Numbered from the stretch's first letter, positions 33,111-44,115 are shown. The stretch: 64,000 nt of DNA from Fistularia commersonii (GCA_037954325.1 JBBMNZ010000015.1:16149001-16213000); one strand, 5' to 3'. The notes: generated by a model from the letters alone, not told the origin. Program-made: numbers and translations.

Positions 33111-33560
33111 TGTGTGAAAGTAGCGGCTTATAGTCCGGAAGTTACTGTATATCGAGTTTAGTTTAGTTTTGAATATTCACACGATGCAATATTGAGGAGT
33201 TTAATCATGCGCAGTGTGTACATACTGTATCAGGACTGAATGAATTCGCAAAACACCCTTCCACTTGTTGCTCCTGCGACAGCACGGTGCTTGAGAAGCT
33301 CGCATGCCAGAACAGATGCTCATTTCTTTCAGCCATTTGAGCGCGTTTGAAGGTTTCCATCTTGAAATCGGGCCACGCCATTATGGCTATAAATGGCAAT
33401 AGATGGACTCATTCATTAAAATGCCAGGAAGCCGGAAGACAAAACTTGGAAAATTTTGTTTTTTTTCATCAACTTCATATCCATACATTAGCTGCATCAT
33501 TTTTTAAACCGCATTATTCAAAAAAGTAGCGGCTTGGAGTCCGAAAATTACAATACCACT
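33111..33560 (-). mobile_element. CGGACTATAAGCCGC element, copy 3
   Basis: Two directly repeated end motifs, AGTAGCGGCTTATAGTCCGG at about 33119 and AGTAGCGGCTTGGAGTCCGA at 33524, enclose sequence whose complement matches 18780-19060 (CATCTGTTCT, CGAGCTTCTC, CAACAAGTGGAAG). Confidence 0.7.
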
Positions 33561-34546
33561 ATTATTCAGCTTTTTTGTGTGTCAAAATTTTCCAATTTTT
33601 TTACATTATTATGGACCTACTTTTTGCCTTTAACCTCTCCTGACTCTCCAGTATAAGTCAAAATGCATCAGCCATCTCTGCAGGTAATGGAACCCAATTG
33701 TAGACGCAGTTAGTTAACATCTCCGATCCACAGTTTAAACTGCTCGAGTGTATATGGTAATGTGACATATAAAAAGGACTCTTCTTGAAAAACTGCCAGG
33801 GAGGCTTAAATGAAATGCCAGATCTCTCTCGTCAGGATTACGATCAGAGACACATCATCGTACTGTAGCTTGTTTATACACTTTCATACAAAATGAGACT
33901 CTCAAGCACATCGTTTCAGCTTTTCGGTACCAGCGATCGACATTTTCAGCATTTATGGGCCAAAGAAGCGAATAAAATAATTAAGAAAAAAACGGATTGG
34001 TGGAAAATGGAATTAATCGCAGCGCCAGTTTAGTTGCTCGGTATCAATAACTTCTCTTGGGTCATGGTGACGATGAGCTGCGAAAAATCAGCTGTTCGAC
34101 ATTTCTTCACCGAAATAAATAAACCAGACGTGTGGCATTTATTAAGTCCGGATTCTGAGAATGTGAATGTAGAAAGGATGGTTAAACCACCTCAAAGGAC
34201 AATCTATAAATCACATCTTTGCCCAGATAACATTGATTGAGGCGGCTCTACATGATGTCCTCTCACTAAATGACATAAAGCTCTTTTATTTCCATTCAGC
34301 GAGCTGCACGGTGCCTCCTTGGGGAGCCTCCTCTGACAATGTGAGGTTCTCTCTACCTCAAGGTGACTCCACTTTTCTTGTTCAATAAGCAAATTGCACA
34401 GGAGTACACCTATCAAACACAGCGTCCAATGAAACAAAGGCACGTATTCTATGGGCAATTTTTATAAACGTTTCAGTGCGATACATATGATACATCGTGT
34501 CCAACAACAACAAAAGAAAACATCTCTGTTTGAACTAACAAAGGGA
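33561..34546. other. Gene-free block
   Basis: AT-rich unique-looking sequence. Short frames at 34034-34240 (+) and 34204-34458 (-) have no recognisable domain. Confidence 0.4.
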
Positions 34547-35079
34547 CAGTGACGTGCAGTGAGGGGAGGCAGGAGAGGCCGTGCCTCACTTGGACATCTT
34601 GAAAAGAAAAAAAAAAAGTTAAATGAAAAAAAGATTTAAATGGCTATATGTATAAGTGATTTGCACCATAATGTGATTTTTCATTTAACTTCACCACTTT
34701 TAATTGTTTTTTATTCAAAATTTTCACATTTACTGTTCAAATACTGAGACCTGGGTGAGGCAGCAGACTGTTGAGCCTCAATGAAGATCGCACAATGACA
34801 ACTGACTGCTGCCCTAAGACTGTATTGCCATGTCTTTAAATTAAAGTATTTAAACACTTTTGGTTTATGAATTAAATTTCCAATGTAAACAGATTTTTGT
34901 CAACCGCTGTTCCAGTACTAGTTTCATGTGCTGAGTGATCATAAAATGGCTACCAAGAGCCACTAAGTGAGGCACACGGTTCTCCTGCCTCAGGGTTTGA
35001 AGCGCTTGTGAATCCAGGGATTCTTGCGGCTCCTCGGCTGCAGAATCCAGTGCCTCACCAGCCATTAACCTCGTCACTG
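34547..35079 (+). mobile_element. hAT-like element, related short copy
   Basis: Starts CAGTGACGTGCAGTGAGG and ends CCTCGTCACTG. The interior shares TTTACTGTTCAAATACTGAG and CAGACTGTTGAGCCTCA with 56455-57235 and, inverted, with 10116-11243. No matching target duplication is visible here. Confidence 0.7.
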
Positions 35080-35189
35080 CAACTGTATATGATGAATGTT
35101 TCTCTCTGGCCCCAGATAAAGCAAAAAAAAAAAATTTCCAGCTCCACTACAGTTATTATAATATATATAATTATTATAATTCTAATAAA

Positions 35190-35272
35190 CTGAAGAGGCC
35201 TTTCGAATGAGCGGTGAGACGTCTTCAGGTGAAGAAATTCAAGTCAGTTGCCAAGACAAGAAGATTTCAACA
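35190..35272 (+). repeat. Dispersed repeat, GAAGCCTCTCGGA arm
   Basis: CTGAAGAGGCCTTTCGAATG, AGCGGTGAGACGTCTTCAGG, TGAAGAAATTCAAGTCAGTT GCC. Same arm as 7683-7772. Confidence 0.75.
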
Positions 35273-35974
35273 AGAATTATAACTCACAGCGATTCTTATT
35301 GTCCACAAATGCTTTATTTTCATTCCCGTGTCTGGTCTGTTCGCCGTTCCCTGCTGGGTTCGCTCCGGAAAGTTCCCTCTGAAGAGCCCCGTCTCTCCTC
35401 AGCTCTCCGTTGTATTTCATCATCATCATGGATTTCATCCGTCTTCCAGAGGAACAGCCGAGACCTTTCAATAAGTCCGCTTCCATTGTTCGCGCGATTA
35501 AATTTTCAACCCATGACTTTCCTTTTCTGTCCCTACATCCCATTCCTTCTTCCTCCTTTTTTTGCTCCTTGTTACCTGAGATGCAACGAGTGGCTTTGAG
35601 CCGCTTTGCAAGATCTTCTTTTACACCCCGACTCCAGCACGCGCCGATTGAACTCCACATTCCTCGGAGCTTCACAGCGAACAAACAGCCTGAAACTAGG
35701 CTGTTTGTTCAGGGGGTTTTAAGAGGTCAAACTGTGACAACAGGGAGGAGGACCCTCGGGTTGGGCGCTGCTGGAGATCTAAAATGAGCTTAGTGACGCC
35801 CTCTAGAGGTAGCAACGGAATATGATCTTCAAGGCTCAAATGGCTTGAGAAAAGATCAGGAATGAGATGGTTCTAGTCCTCAAACGTACACTTTGTGTTC
35901 ATGTACATGAACTGCTTTTCGGCTTATCCCATTATGAAGCACTCATGATGCAGCATTTGTCCGGAATCACAACA
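35273..35974. other. Non-coding stretch, no gene recognised
   Basis: Overlapping open frames on both strands (35207-35599 plus, 35277-35684 minus, 35410-35787 plus) have no recognised domain. The minus frame is Lys/Glu-rich and includes a Met run from an ATG repeat. May be decayed retroelement. Confidence 0.35.
35679..35710. repeat. Perfect 13-bp hairpin
   Basis: GAACAAACAGCCT, loop GAAACT, AGGCTGTTTGTTC. Confidence 0.85.
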
Positions 35975-36432
35975 AAAGGTACGTTTCCGGACTATAAGCC
36001 ACTACTTTTTTCACACGCTTTGAACACTGCGGTTTAAACAATTATTTTTGGGGAGGATAAAAAGCCTCATCGGACCAATGAAATGACCGTGAAATTCTGA
36101 GGCCGCTCAATTCCGACACCAAAGAAGACAACTTTTAACTGTTTTATGGCGCAGGAGGAAAACCGAGCTAGCGGTCAGCTGGAGTCGGACAATAGAAAAT
36201 GGATTGGAGTGGATCGGTTGGGGAAAAAAGCATTTCCAATACCTATTTGTGGATGTTACCGGAATGTGTTTGGTTAAAAGTTAAATGTTTCTGTGTGAAT
36301 ATCTCATGTTACAACGTGGACACCTGCGGCTTATAGACAAGTGGGGACTTATACATGTACATGCATATTTATTTCGTTATTTTTAGCCGTTGCGGCTTAT
36401 ATTCAGGTTCGCTCAATAGCCTGAAAATTACG
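35975..36432 (+). mobile_element. CGGACTATAAGCCGC element, copy 4 (no MITE)
   Basis: CCGGACTATAAGCCACTACT TTTTTC at the left, CCGTGAAATTCTGAGGCCGC inside, then GTGGACACCTGCGGCTTATA GACAAGTGGGGACTTATACA. The site that holds the MITE in copies 1 and 2 is empty here. Confidence 0.8.
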
Positions 36433-36599
36433 AAAATGAAACGGTAATGAATTTATGCTTCGCTTCATCCCCATTTACACTCCAAATAGTTTATGATGCA
36501 TAATAACTCATAATGTGCACTATGCATACTAAGAGTCCTCATTCAAGACGATTGTTGAGGTTTGCGTCGGCAACCTTGGATCATAATTCTTTCAACTGA

Positions 36600-36830
36600 G
36601 TCGTGAGGTTCAGTATACGGTGGGAAAAGGATGCCGAGGTTTGAACTTCCAGCGCAAGAGGATCGGAGGAAGAACAAAGAAGAGATTTATGACTGGAGCG
36701 AGAGAGGTCAGGTCACGAATTGAGTTGGTAAGAGAAAGGATGATGGAGAAGAGAGGGTTAGATGGAAGCAGGTGATTGGCTGCGGTGACCCCTAAAGGGA
36801 GCGGCCCAAAGGAAAGAAAAGATGATGGAT
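36600..36830 (+). mobile_element. RTE-type LINE, 3' fragment
   Basis: AGAGGATCGGAGGAAGAACA AAGAAGAGATTTATGAC corresponds to the GGRPKRRFMD coding region, followed by GATTGGCTGCGGTGACCCCT and the AAAGGGAGCGGCCCAAAGGA tail. Frameshifted remnant. Confidence 0.75.
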
Positions 36831-37397
36831 AGATAAGAGACTCAAGTTTACATGTCATAAGTCACATCTACACATCTAGTTGTTTAAGATTTTTGGGGGG
36901 CTGGATTTTAAAACTGTTTTTCACCAGGTCCCTCTGGCTTTGGTTAGCTTTGTTTCACTATTTTTCAGATACCGTGAATGAATCAGTGTTTTGACATTTG
37001 TTCTTCATGGAAAATCACCTGTAGTCTCAGGTAGGGTCAATGTGGTACAGATACGTTGGCTTGCATTCAATTATTAGAGGTTTAAAAAAGCGCTCCAAAA
37101 GCGCTCCAGAAAATTAAGAATTAATTTTACGTATAGTACAAAAAACTTATTGTTATAAGTTTATGTGTACCCATAACCATGCATACCCATAACCTTAGTA
37201 AGCATCTGAGGAAGAGCCTATGTTTGCTCGACACGTCATGCAAGATGACCTTTTTTGTACGGAATTAAGATAAATCATCTCTATTTTCTGGAGCACTTTT
37301 GGTGTGCGCACTTTTTTTCAAACCTCTATCCAGTCAACTTTTTTGATCCATCCCTAACTGGGCAGCAGATTGTTTGTGTTTTTTACATTTTCTTGTT
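36831..37397. other. Non-coding flank downstream of the kinase-like gene
   Basis: AT-rich, no gene. Contains the close direct repeat AAAGCGCTCCA twice at 37087-37109. Confidence 0.4.
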
Positions 37398-37403
37398 TTT
37401 TAT
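37398..37403 (-). terminator. Candidate poly(A) signal of the kinase-like gene
   Basis: TTTATT on the plus strand (AATAAA on minus), about 240 bp beyond the stop codon. This is the first canonical hexamer noticed downstream; a 3' UTR of that length is plausible. Not confirmed. Confidence 0.3.
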
Positions 37404-37644
37404 TATCAACATATATGCTGATTGGTGTTGTAGTTGTTGAGAACAACAGTAGGATAAACAAATGCCAAAGTCATATTATTAATGTTTCAAGTTAAATACG
37501 AAATACATTCGTTTCAGTAACCGGGTCTGCAAAAAGACGAATCTGAACTCTATCAGGGAAACAAATAGCACATATCTTTGAGTATTCGAAACATTTCGTT
37601 TGCACTCCTCTGCCTTTTTCAAAACCTAGAAAGTAAAATGAAAT

Positions 37645-40600
37645 TTAATCATTTGACTTCAGTGCTGAAGGCTTCATTTTCTCCCAGAGCTGGCAGACCA
37701 CTCTTGACAGCCTCTGCAGCACCTGTGCTCGCTCCTGGGCACTTTTAGAGCCGCGTTCGGAGTTTGGCAGTAATACCTCTGCGTTCTGGGGGGGATGAGA
37801 TGAGGTCATGGTGACCTCAGCGTTCCTCCCCTTCGGACTGCTGCAGGGACGGTCGCAGACAAAGCTCCCGACACAGCGGTGTGAGGATGGACGGGCAGTC
37901 TGGATCGTGCTCCCGGAGTGGATGTGACTTGGACTCTCTGCAGGACTCGGAGCAGAAAGGGTCTCGCCGGCTCGCGGGCCGGCCTCATCCACGGCGTCAC
38001 ATTGGATGTGGTTCTTCCCCGCGGCAGAACAAGGAGAATTTTCCTGAGCGGGATCAGCAGCTCTGAAGGCAGAGAGCTGCGATTAGACATGTGTGGCACA
38101 AGACAATATAAACTTTAAACAAGATAAACTTTATTCTTTTAATTCTTTTGTCACAGAAAGGTAACATTTGTTGTGTCAATAAATATGAATATTACTATGT
38201 CTAAATATTTCACATTTTCCCATTGCAGCACTACATAATAACTCTTGAACTCTAACGGACAGCACAATGGGGGGAAAACAAAAAACAAAAAACAGCAAGG
38301 GTGAAAATAGACAACCAAAAACAACAAGGATAGGAGCATAAACACAGTTTGACATTAGCAATGACAAAAATAAACAAAAAATAAGCAGGATACGAGACCA
38401 ACAAGGATAAAAATAGGGTGATGCGGTGAATCGTTGTATTTTGGATCATGGATAATAATGACAAGGACTGAGGACAGTCGACGATTATTACGTTTCTGCT
38501 TTACTGTGGGTTTGAAAGTCTTTGGGAACCAGATTTGTGAGGGTGAGCCTACCTGAGATGACGGTCAGCATTGGAAGATTTGGTTTCTAGGTTGAGATGA
38601 GATGAATTGATCACTTTGACTTGAAGCGCTCTCATCTCTCTTGATTTACCTCCATTCGCCCGGCTGTTGTTTCCAATGCCGCTCTCAGCGGGGCTCGGAA
38701 AACAAAGCTTGGGATGGTCGGGCTGGGCGTTCTTACCACCGCTACTGATTGCGTGGTGTTCATGATTGTTCCTCTTAGCAGGACAAGTTGGATGGAGGCT
38801 GGGACAGACCGGTTGGGCAGTTTTGTTTCTGGGACGTTCTGCGCTTTTCGTCATGGCGGGACAAGCATTGGGGTGGTTGGGGTGAAATGGCGTCCTGCTG
38901 GCGCTACAAGGGCGTCCCTGACTTGCCCTTTCAGTAGGACAAGGAGGGAGGCTGTCATGGACTGGAGGGACAGGTTGGCTTCTGCTGTGGAGATGTTCCT
39001 CGCCGCTCAGTCTTGCAGGGTGGGGACAAGGGTGGACAGAATCGGTAGTCCGGCCAATGCTGCTAGAAAGCTCCCGGCTGCTTTTCTTGGCCGCAAGAGA
39101 ACGAGGGAGGGTCAGGAGGACTTGGTGTGCAGCCTGGCTCCTGATATTTGGATTTTCCTTCCTCGTCCTCACAACGGCATGAGGAGGGGAATAGGTCCGA
39201 CACTCTGGACGAGCAGTTTGGCCACGACCGCGAGTTTCTTCCTCTCCGATGGCCTCTGTAGAATAACAGGTAGGAGTCTGAATTACCAGGTGGGCAGGGC
39301 GGCTAATGCCGGTTGAGCGTTCCTCTCCTCTCTTCTCGTCACGTCTTGGAGGAGAAAAAGTTGGACATTCTGGGCGGGCAGTCTGGCCACCACTCTGGTC
39401 ATTTTTCTGTCTGCTTCTCTCCACAGGACAAGGATAGCCAAGGTCACTCTGACTGACTGGCTGGCTACCGCTGCATCCATGTGTCTGGAGAATCTTCTCA
39501 AAAACAACAGGAGGAGGAAATGTCTGATGATCTGAGCAGGCGGCCTGGCCGGTGCTGCAAGGACGTTCCTGGCTGCTTCTCTCAGGAGGAAGTGAACGGT
39601 CCGGATGAGTACCGCGGGAAGTCTGAATGGTCCTGCGAGCGAGCTTACGGTAACCTCTCTTAGCAGGATGGATAGCAGAACTGGTTTTGAGGAATGAGAA
39701 ACTGTTGCAGGGATGTGTGTGGCTGCTCTTCTTTGCAGGACTAGGTGGAGAAAAGGTCTGGCCTTTTGGCGGGGCCGCCCGGACCCTGCAGGCTCGACCT
39801 TGACCGGATTGAGAAGGGGCCGTCAGGATGACCTGGGAGGACATTTTAGCGTCGTGACAAGGATGTTCCTGTACGCTCCTCTCAACATGACTTGGCGGTG
39901 AGAAGGTCCGGCTCTCTTGGTGGACAGTTAGGGCACTGGTGCGATGATTCTCCTTGCCGCCCCTCTCAGCGGAACAACGAAAAGGGAGGGTCCGAGGGAC
40001 GATGCAGACCGACTGGCCGCCTGGAAGCACAAGGCTGCTTCTCCTCGTAGGATGGGATGCAGGATGAACCTGACGGGCCGAGTGAGCAGTCTGGCTACGA
40101 TTTCTGGGCTGTTTTTTTAGGACCTTCTCAGCAGGATGAGGAGGAAGTGCCTGAAGGGCCGGGTAGGCAGTTTTACCCTTTTTGCAGGGCTGATCTCTGC
40201 TGCTCCTCCCAGCAAGATTAGGGGGAGAAAATGTCCGAAATTCTTTGCGAGCAAGCTGGCAACTGTTGGCGGGGTGCTCCTGGCTGCTCCTCTTCGGGTG
40301 ACGTGGAACAGGCTGTCCACTCCTTACGGGATGGCTTTTCTTTCCCCTCTTTGCCAATTGAGAAAATGGGGGGATCTGAGGAATCGGAGTTGCAGTACTT
40401 GAAGGTGTACTTCCAACACCTTCTAGTGGTGGTGTCCTGTTTTCACAGATGGACATCACCTTAAAACAGGACCGGACACTGCAAGACACGAACACTGCCC
40501 ATCAGTAACTCGCTAGCAGTATTGTCTGTTGCATTCAGATATGTGCGTACTCACATATGGACAAAATAGCACAAATGCAAACACGGAATCAAGCCGCGTA

Positions 40601-42753
40601 GGAATGGCAACAAGAGAAATGTGAAAAATTAAAAACCGGGTATTGTCTTACTGAGAGCTGTCGAAGTAATATCTGTCCAAGTGGAACATGTTGGTAAAAT
40701 GATGCTCCATCACCTGATGGGGGGTCATCCTCATGCTAGCGTCAAGCTGAAGCATCCCCTTAACCATGTCTACAAACACGTGCACATCTGTTCTCTCCGC
40801 AACTTTATTGGCAGATTTTCTAGCGTTCCTAAAAACTCTCGGAGGAAACTAGGGGCAGGAAAAAAAAAAAGAGATAAATAAATAAAATACACCAAGGTCA
40901 AATGTGTCTTCAGTTGGCATCAACAGAAAAATAAGACTCTTTTTCCAGGTACTCACATGGAGGAGACCGTCCAGGGAGCTGAACTTGAAGTTCCTGGTTT
41001 CTTTGGGCTCGATCCCAGTCTCTTTTTGGAACTGTTCTGGTGACTGACAATGACAATGTTGTTGTTAGCATTGTTTTCTGTTCACAGAAGCACGGACAAA
41101 CACTTTCATTCAACAAAGTGTGAGATCTCAATGAAATTATTTTGGACCATGTCGAAATCTTCTCGTCTTGGCAACTGAACTTGAAGCCTCATGGACGAGG
41201 GTTGAAACGTCTTCAAGTGAAGAAATTCAAGTCCAGTTGCCACGACAAGAAGATTTCGACAAGAATTCACCATGACCTGGATGACTGAGAACTTCCACAG
41301 AGGTATTTTGGGCCTTGAATTATTTTTTTGTCCACATATGCACCCCTGTAATGCACAAAATGAACAAAGGGACAAAAACATTCTGGTAAAAAGGAAAATA
41401 CTTTGAGCTTCCAGACGCTGGCAGCGGCGTTGTATTGCTTCTGGAAGAAATGCTCTGTCTTCTGTCCAGAACCAAGGAGGTTTTCTGCAGGCTGACCTTG
41501 AGTCTCCACTATATATCTCATCTGAAAAAGAAATAGTGGTAGTAGTAACACTTTAAAAGGGTTTATGATTTTTAGAACGGCATATTATACATTAATTGCA
41601 AGGGAGAGTCAACTTCAAATATCTCTTACTCTCGCTGACTAACAAATCACCGGTGCAGGTCTGGAAAAGACGGCATATCACTGAAATTACTTCAAATTCA
41701 AGCGGTACTGACCATGTCATATTCATTGGTTCCAGGGTAAAGCAGGTCACCCAGGTAGAGACTCGCTGCCATGCACCCCAGAGACCACATGTCAATGGCC
41801 TCTGTGAATGGAAGCCACAAAATGATCTCTGGGGCCCTGAGAGAAGATGATATGCCATGATCCTGTCATCCACTTCCGGTATTTGAGTAAAGTAATGTGA
41901 CAGGTGGAGCAAATGAGGCAGATGCAGCGTTGTTGTTCAATCGAGGAAGGCAAGGTATTTAGCATTTAACATCGTCAATCCATGAGTTCTATGACTCACC
42001 GGTAGGAGCGGGTTTGCATGACAGAGCCCACCCTGGTGGCAGAGGCATCGCAGGCCAGGCTGAAATCGATGACCTTGATCCTATATGGTTCTCGTAGGTG
42101 ATTGATCAGCATCACATTGTCAAGCTTGAGGTCACCATGTATGATGCCAACACCTTTCAGATGGTCAAGTGCATTGGCAACCTTAGAGGTTAAGGATTAT
42201 ACTATAGTTCCTGTGGCCGGCAGTTGTTGAATTATGTAGACAGTGAGACAAGATCACTTACCTGGTAAACAATCGGTCTTATCTCCTTCAATTGGAGAGG
42301 TTTGTAGAGTCTCTCCTTCATGAAGTCACAAAGACTTTTGTCCAAATGCTCAAACTCAAGACAAACATGTCCTTGGATATAAAAGGCAGTGGTCCACCGA
42401 ACAATGTTGCACTGGTCTGAGTCCAGGTTCTTGATTTTCTGCAAGGCTGCAATCTTTAAAAAAAATTCAAAAAAAACAAAATGACTTTTGCAATGTATTA
42501 CGGGAACCGATATGCAAACGATGATCATGGCTAAGTGGAACGCACATTCGTTTCCTACCTCCAGTTTGGCATTTTCACGGGAGAGGCCTCTGTTCTTTAT
42601 AATTTTTACAGCAACCGTGAGTTTGTTGTCCATCCTTGTGCATTTTACAACTTCTCCAAAAGAGCCCTTTCCCAAGAGCGATAGCACCCGGTAGCTGGTG
42701 GTCGAGGAGTGGAGCCAGCCTCCTCTAAACGACTGCTCCGGAGTTGTACCCAT
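37645..42753 (-). CDS. HIPK-like protein kinase with long C-terminal repeat region (9 exons, 1146 aa)
   Basis: Minus-strand exons are 42753-42559, 42453-42262, 42181-42000, 41836-41713, 41521-41402, 41043-40957, 40848-40652, 40478-38553 and 38062-37645. All introns are GT-AG and phases agree (3441 nt with stop). The ATG follows an in-frame TAA at 42778-42780. Residues 1-~365 are a kinase domain of the homeodomain-interacting (HIPK) family: glycine loop GKGSFGEV (28-35), VAVK Lys50, helix-C Glu65, HGD Asp146, Asn151, Asp168, RAPE 190-193, the WSLGC segment, and an HVRSCF tail segment like HIPK HVKSCF. HRD is HGD, DFG is DFS, and the HIPK/DYRK activation-loop tyrosine is Val183. Known HIPKs are serine/threonine kinases acting mainly in the nucleus; activity here is uncertain. 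Residues ~385-1050 are a degenerate repeat array. No homeodomain-interaction region is recognised. Fish carry many HIPK-like genes, so this is probably one of an expanded set. Confidence 0.9.
38130..38440 (-). mobile_element. LINE tail inside the last intron of the kinase-like gene
   Basis: The complement carries TTTTGGTTGTCTATTTTCAC, TTTGTCATTGCTAATGTCA and TTGTTGGTCTCGTATCCTGC, matching 14030-14170. It lies between exons 8 and 9 in the gene's own orientation. Confidence 0.7.
38640..40370 (-). repeat. Degenerate ~81-bp coding tandem repeat (about 21 units)
   Basis: Within exon 8 of the kinase-like gene. Protein units of 25-29 residues follow the pattern SQTARPExRTFSPP, PAERSSQEHPC, then a short Gly/Ser linker. 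Clear units include CQLARKEFRTFSPPNLAGRS, QTARPECPTFSPP, QTARPECRTYSPP and APPKGQTFSPPSPAKKSS. At DNA level the plus strand repeatedly shows CCTCTTAGCAGGACAAG-like text. Units are strongly diverged but no unit breaks the reading frame. Exon 9 continues the pattern (SAPSPAESPSHIHSG, IQTARPSSH). Confidence 0.8.
41151..41260. mobile_element. Hairpin (foldback) element in intron 5 of the kinase-like gene
   Basis: Arms of ~35 bp, GTCGAAATCTTCTCGTCTTG GCAACTGAACTTGAA at 41151 and its inverted copy ending at 41260; 32 of 35 positions pair. The loop contains GGACGAGGGTTGAAACGTCT. Same sequence family as 7683-7772. Confidence 0.8.
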
Positions 42754-43899
42754 GAGAAGATCCTTGCCGGTGGGAACTTAATAGAAGCATACCAGATGAT
42801 GCTATTCATGTATGATGACTGCGCTGTATATTTGACTGACATATTTATAACATTTTATGATTGCTGTTTTTTTTTTCCAAATAAATGACTGTACCGTATA
42901 ATGTATGATGTTACATAAAATAACTGTATTACATCCAGCTTCTTCAAATACATCACAGTTTATCTAAATGTATGCTTTGAAATGACCGATTTTCCGCTGT
43001 CATCACCTACCTGTGAATTCTTATACCAAACAGGAATGCAAATTACGCTGTAGTATAATTTTCACTAATAATAAGCTAAAAATGTATTTAATGGTTCATG
43101 GTTTCAATCATATTTTCTTAATTTTCATGAAACACTTCACATATTATACAAGCAAGTTGCTACAGGAAACTTAAATTTTAATCACCAGTTTGTCTCTTGC
43201 TAAAGTTTGCTGCTTTGTGTTCAGTTGAAAATTCCTCTGTATTTAGGGAGTACAATATTGCGAGTGATAATACTTACAGAGTCTGGCATTTTCTTGTACG
43301 TTTCCTCAGAGAAGAAGGTTTGGGATAGCTGTCACGAGGGTTTGGGAGTAATCCAGTTGAAATGCTGTGTATTTCGAGCAAAAAACCGACAGGGGTCTGA
43401 CAGAGCTGAGCACCCAAACATGGTGATCCCCTGTGTTCTTTGAACTCCATGGCAACGAATTGCAATAGCTTTGTTCTAAAACAACAGTTTTTCGGAAACC
43501 CCTACAGCAGCACTAAGATTGGGTCGGTCAGATAGAAATGCAAAACTTACTTCATTCTCACTGTTTGGACAGATAAAACCATGCCTACTTCCACACAATT
43601 GTTTTTTTGGAAATATTTTTGATCACTGATGTTCTTTATTTTGTGCTATGAGTGCATGTGTACCTAACACAGGACTGGTTCACTCATTAGTTGAAGTTAA
43701 TATCAAATGCGTTTACACTGGATTACACTCATCCATTTCCAGCAGAGCTCCCATGCAAGGCAATGCACTTCAGTGTGCAGACAGATGGACTGAACCGTCA
43801 AACTTTCGGATCGAAGGGGCGATCAGTCTACTAAATGAGACACAGCCGACCCAGTTCTGAATAAAAGTTAATCATACTCTTGTAAGACAGCCGTATGGA

Positions 43900-44115
43900 G
43901 GAATCCTGTATTTGGAGGATGGAATAGCAGTCCTTTGCGGTGTCCTTTGCTCAAACGGCGAAAGGCGCCGCAAGGCCGCCACGACCCATCGGCCTCGGGC
44001 AACATGCGAAGCAGGGAGCCCCGCGGGCTGTTGGACAGCCTCACAATTCCCTGGGACTCCATGGTAGAAATGTCCTCCTTGACTGTGGCCAATTTTTCCA
44101 AGTTGTGAAAACTCT
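43900..44115 (-). mobile_element. Ty3/gypsy reverse transcriptase fragment
   Basis: The minus frame has MESQGIVRLSNSPRGSLLRM then LPEADGSWRPCGAFRRLS, the start of a gypsy-type reverse transcriptase (the P-x-ADGSWRxCxDYRxLN region), after which the match stops. The usual Asp-Tyr of that motif reads Ala-Phe here. Decayed; no terminal repeats or other domains nearby. Confidence 0.8.

Noticed and set aside
35277..35787. Frames on both strands (125-135 aa)
   Set aside because: No domain; compositionally simple (Met run from an ATG repeat); kept only as an unassigned stretch.
38714..39316. 200-residue plus-strand frame opposite the kinase exon 8
   Set aside because: It is the antisense shadow of the repeat array; the minus frame is open over 1.9 kb and joins the kinase exons in phase.
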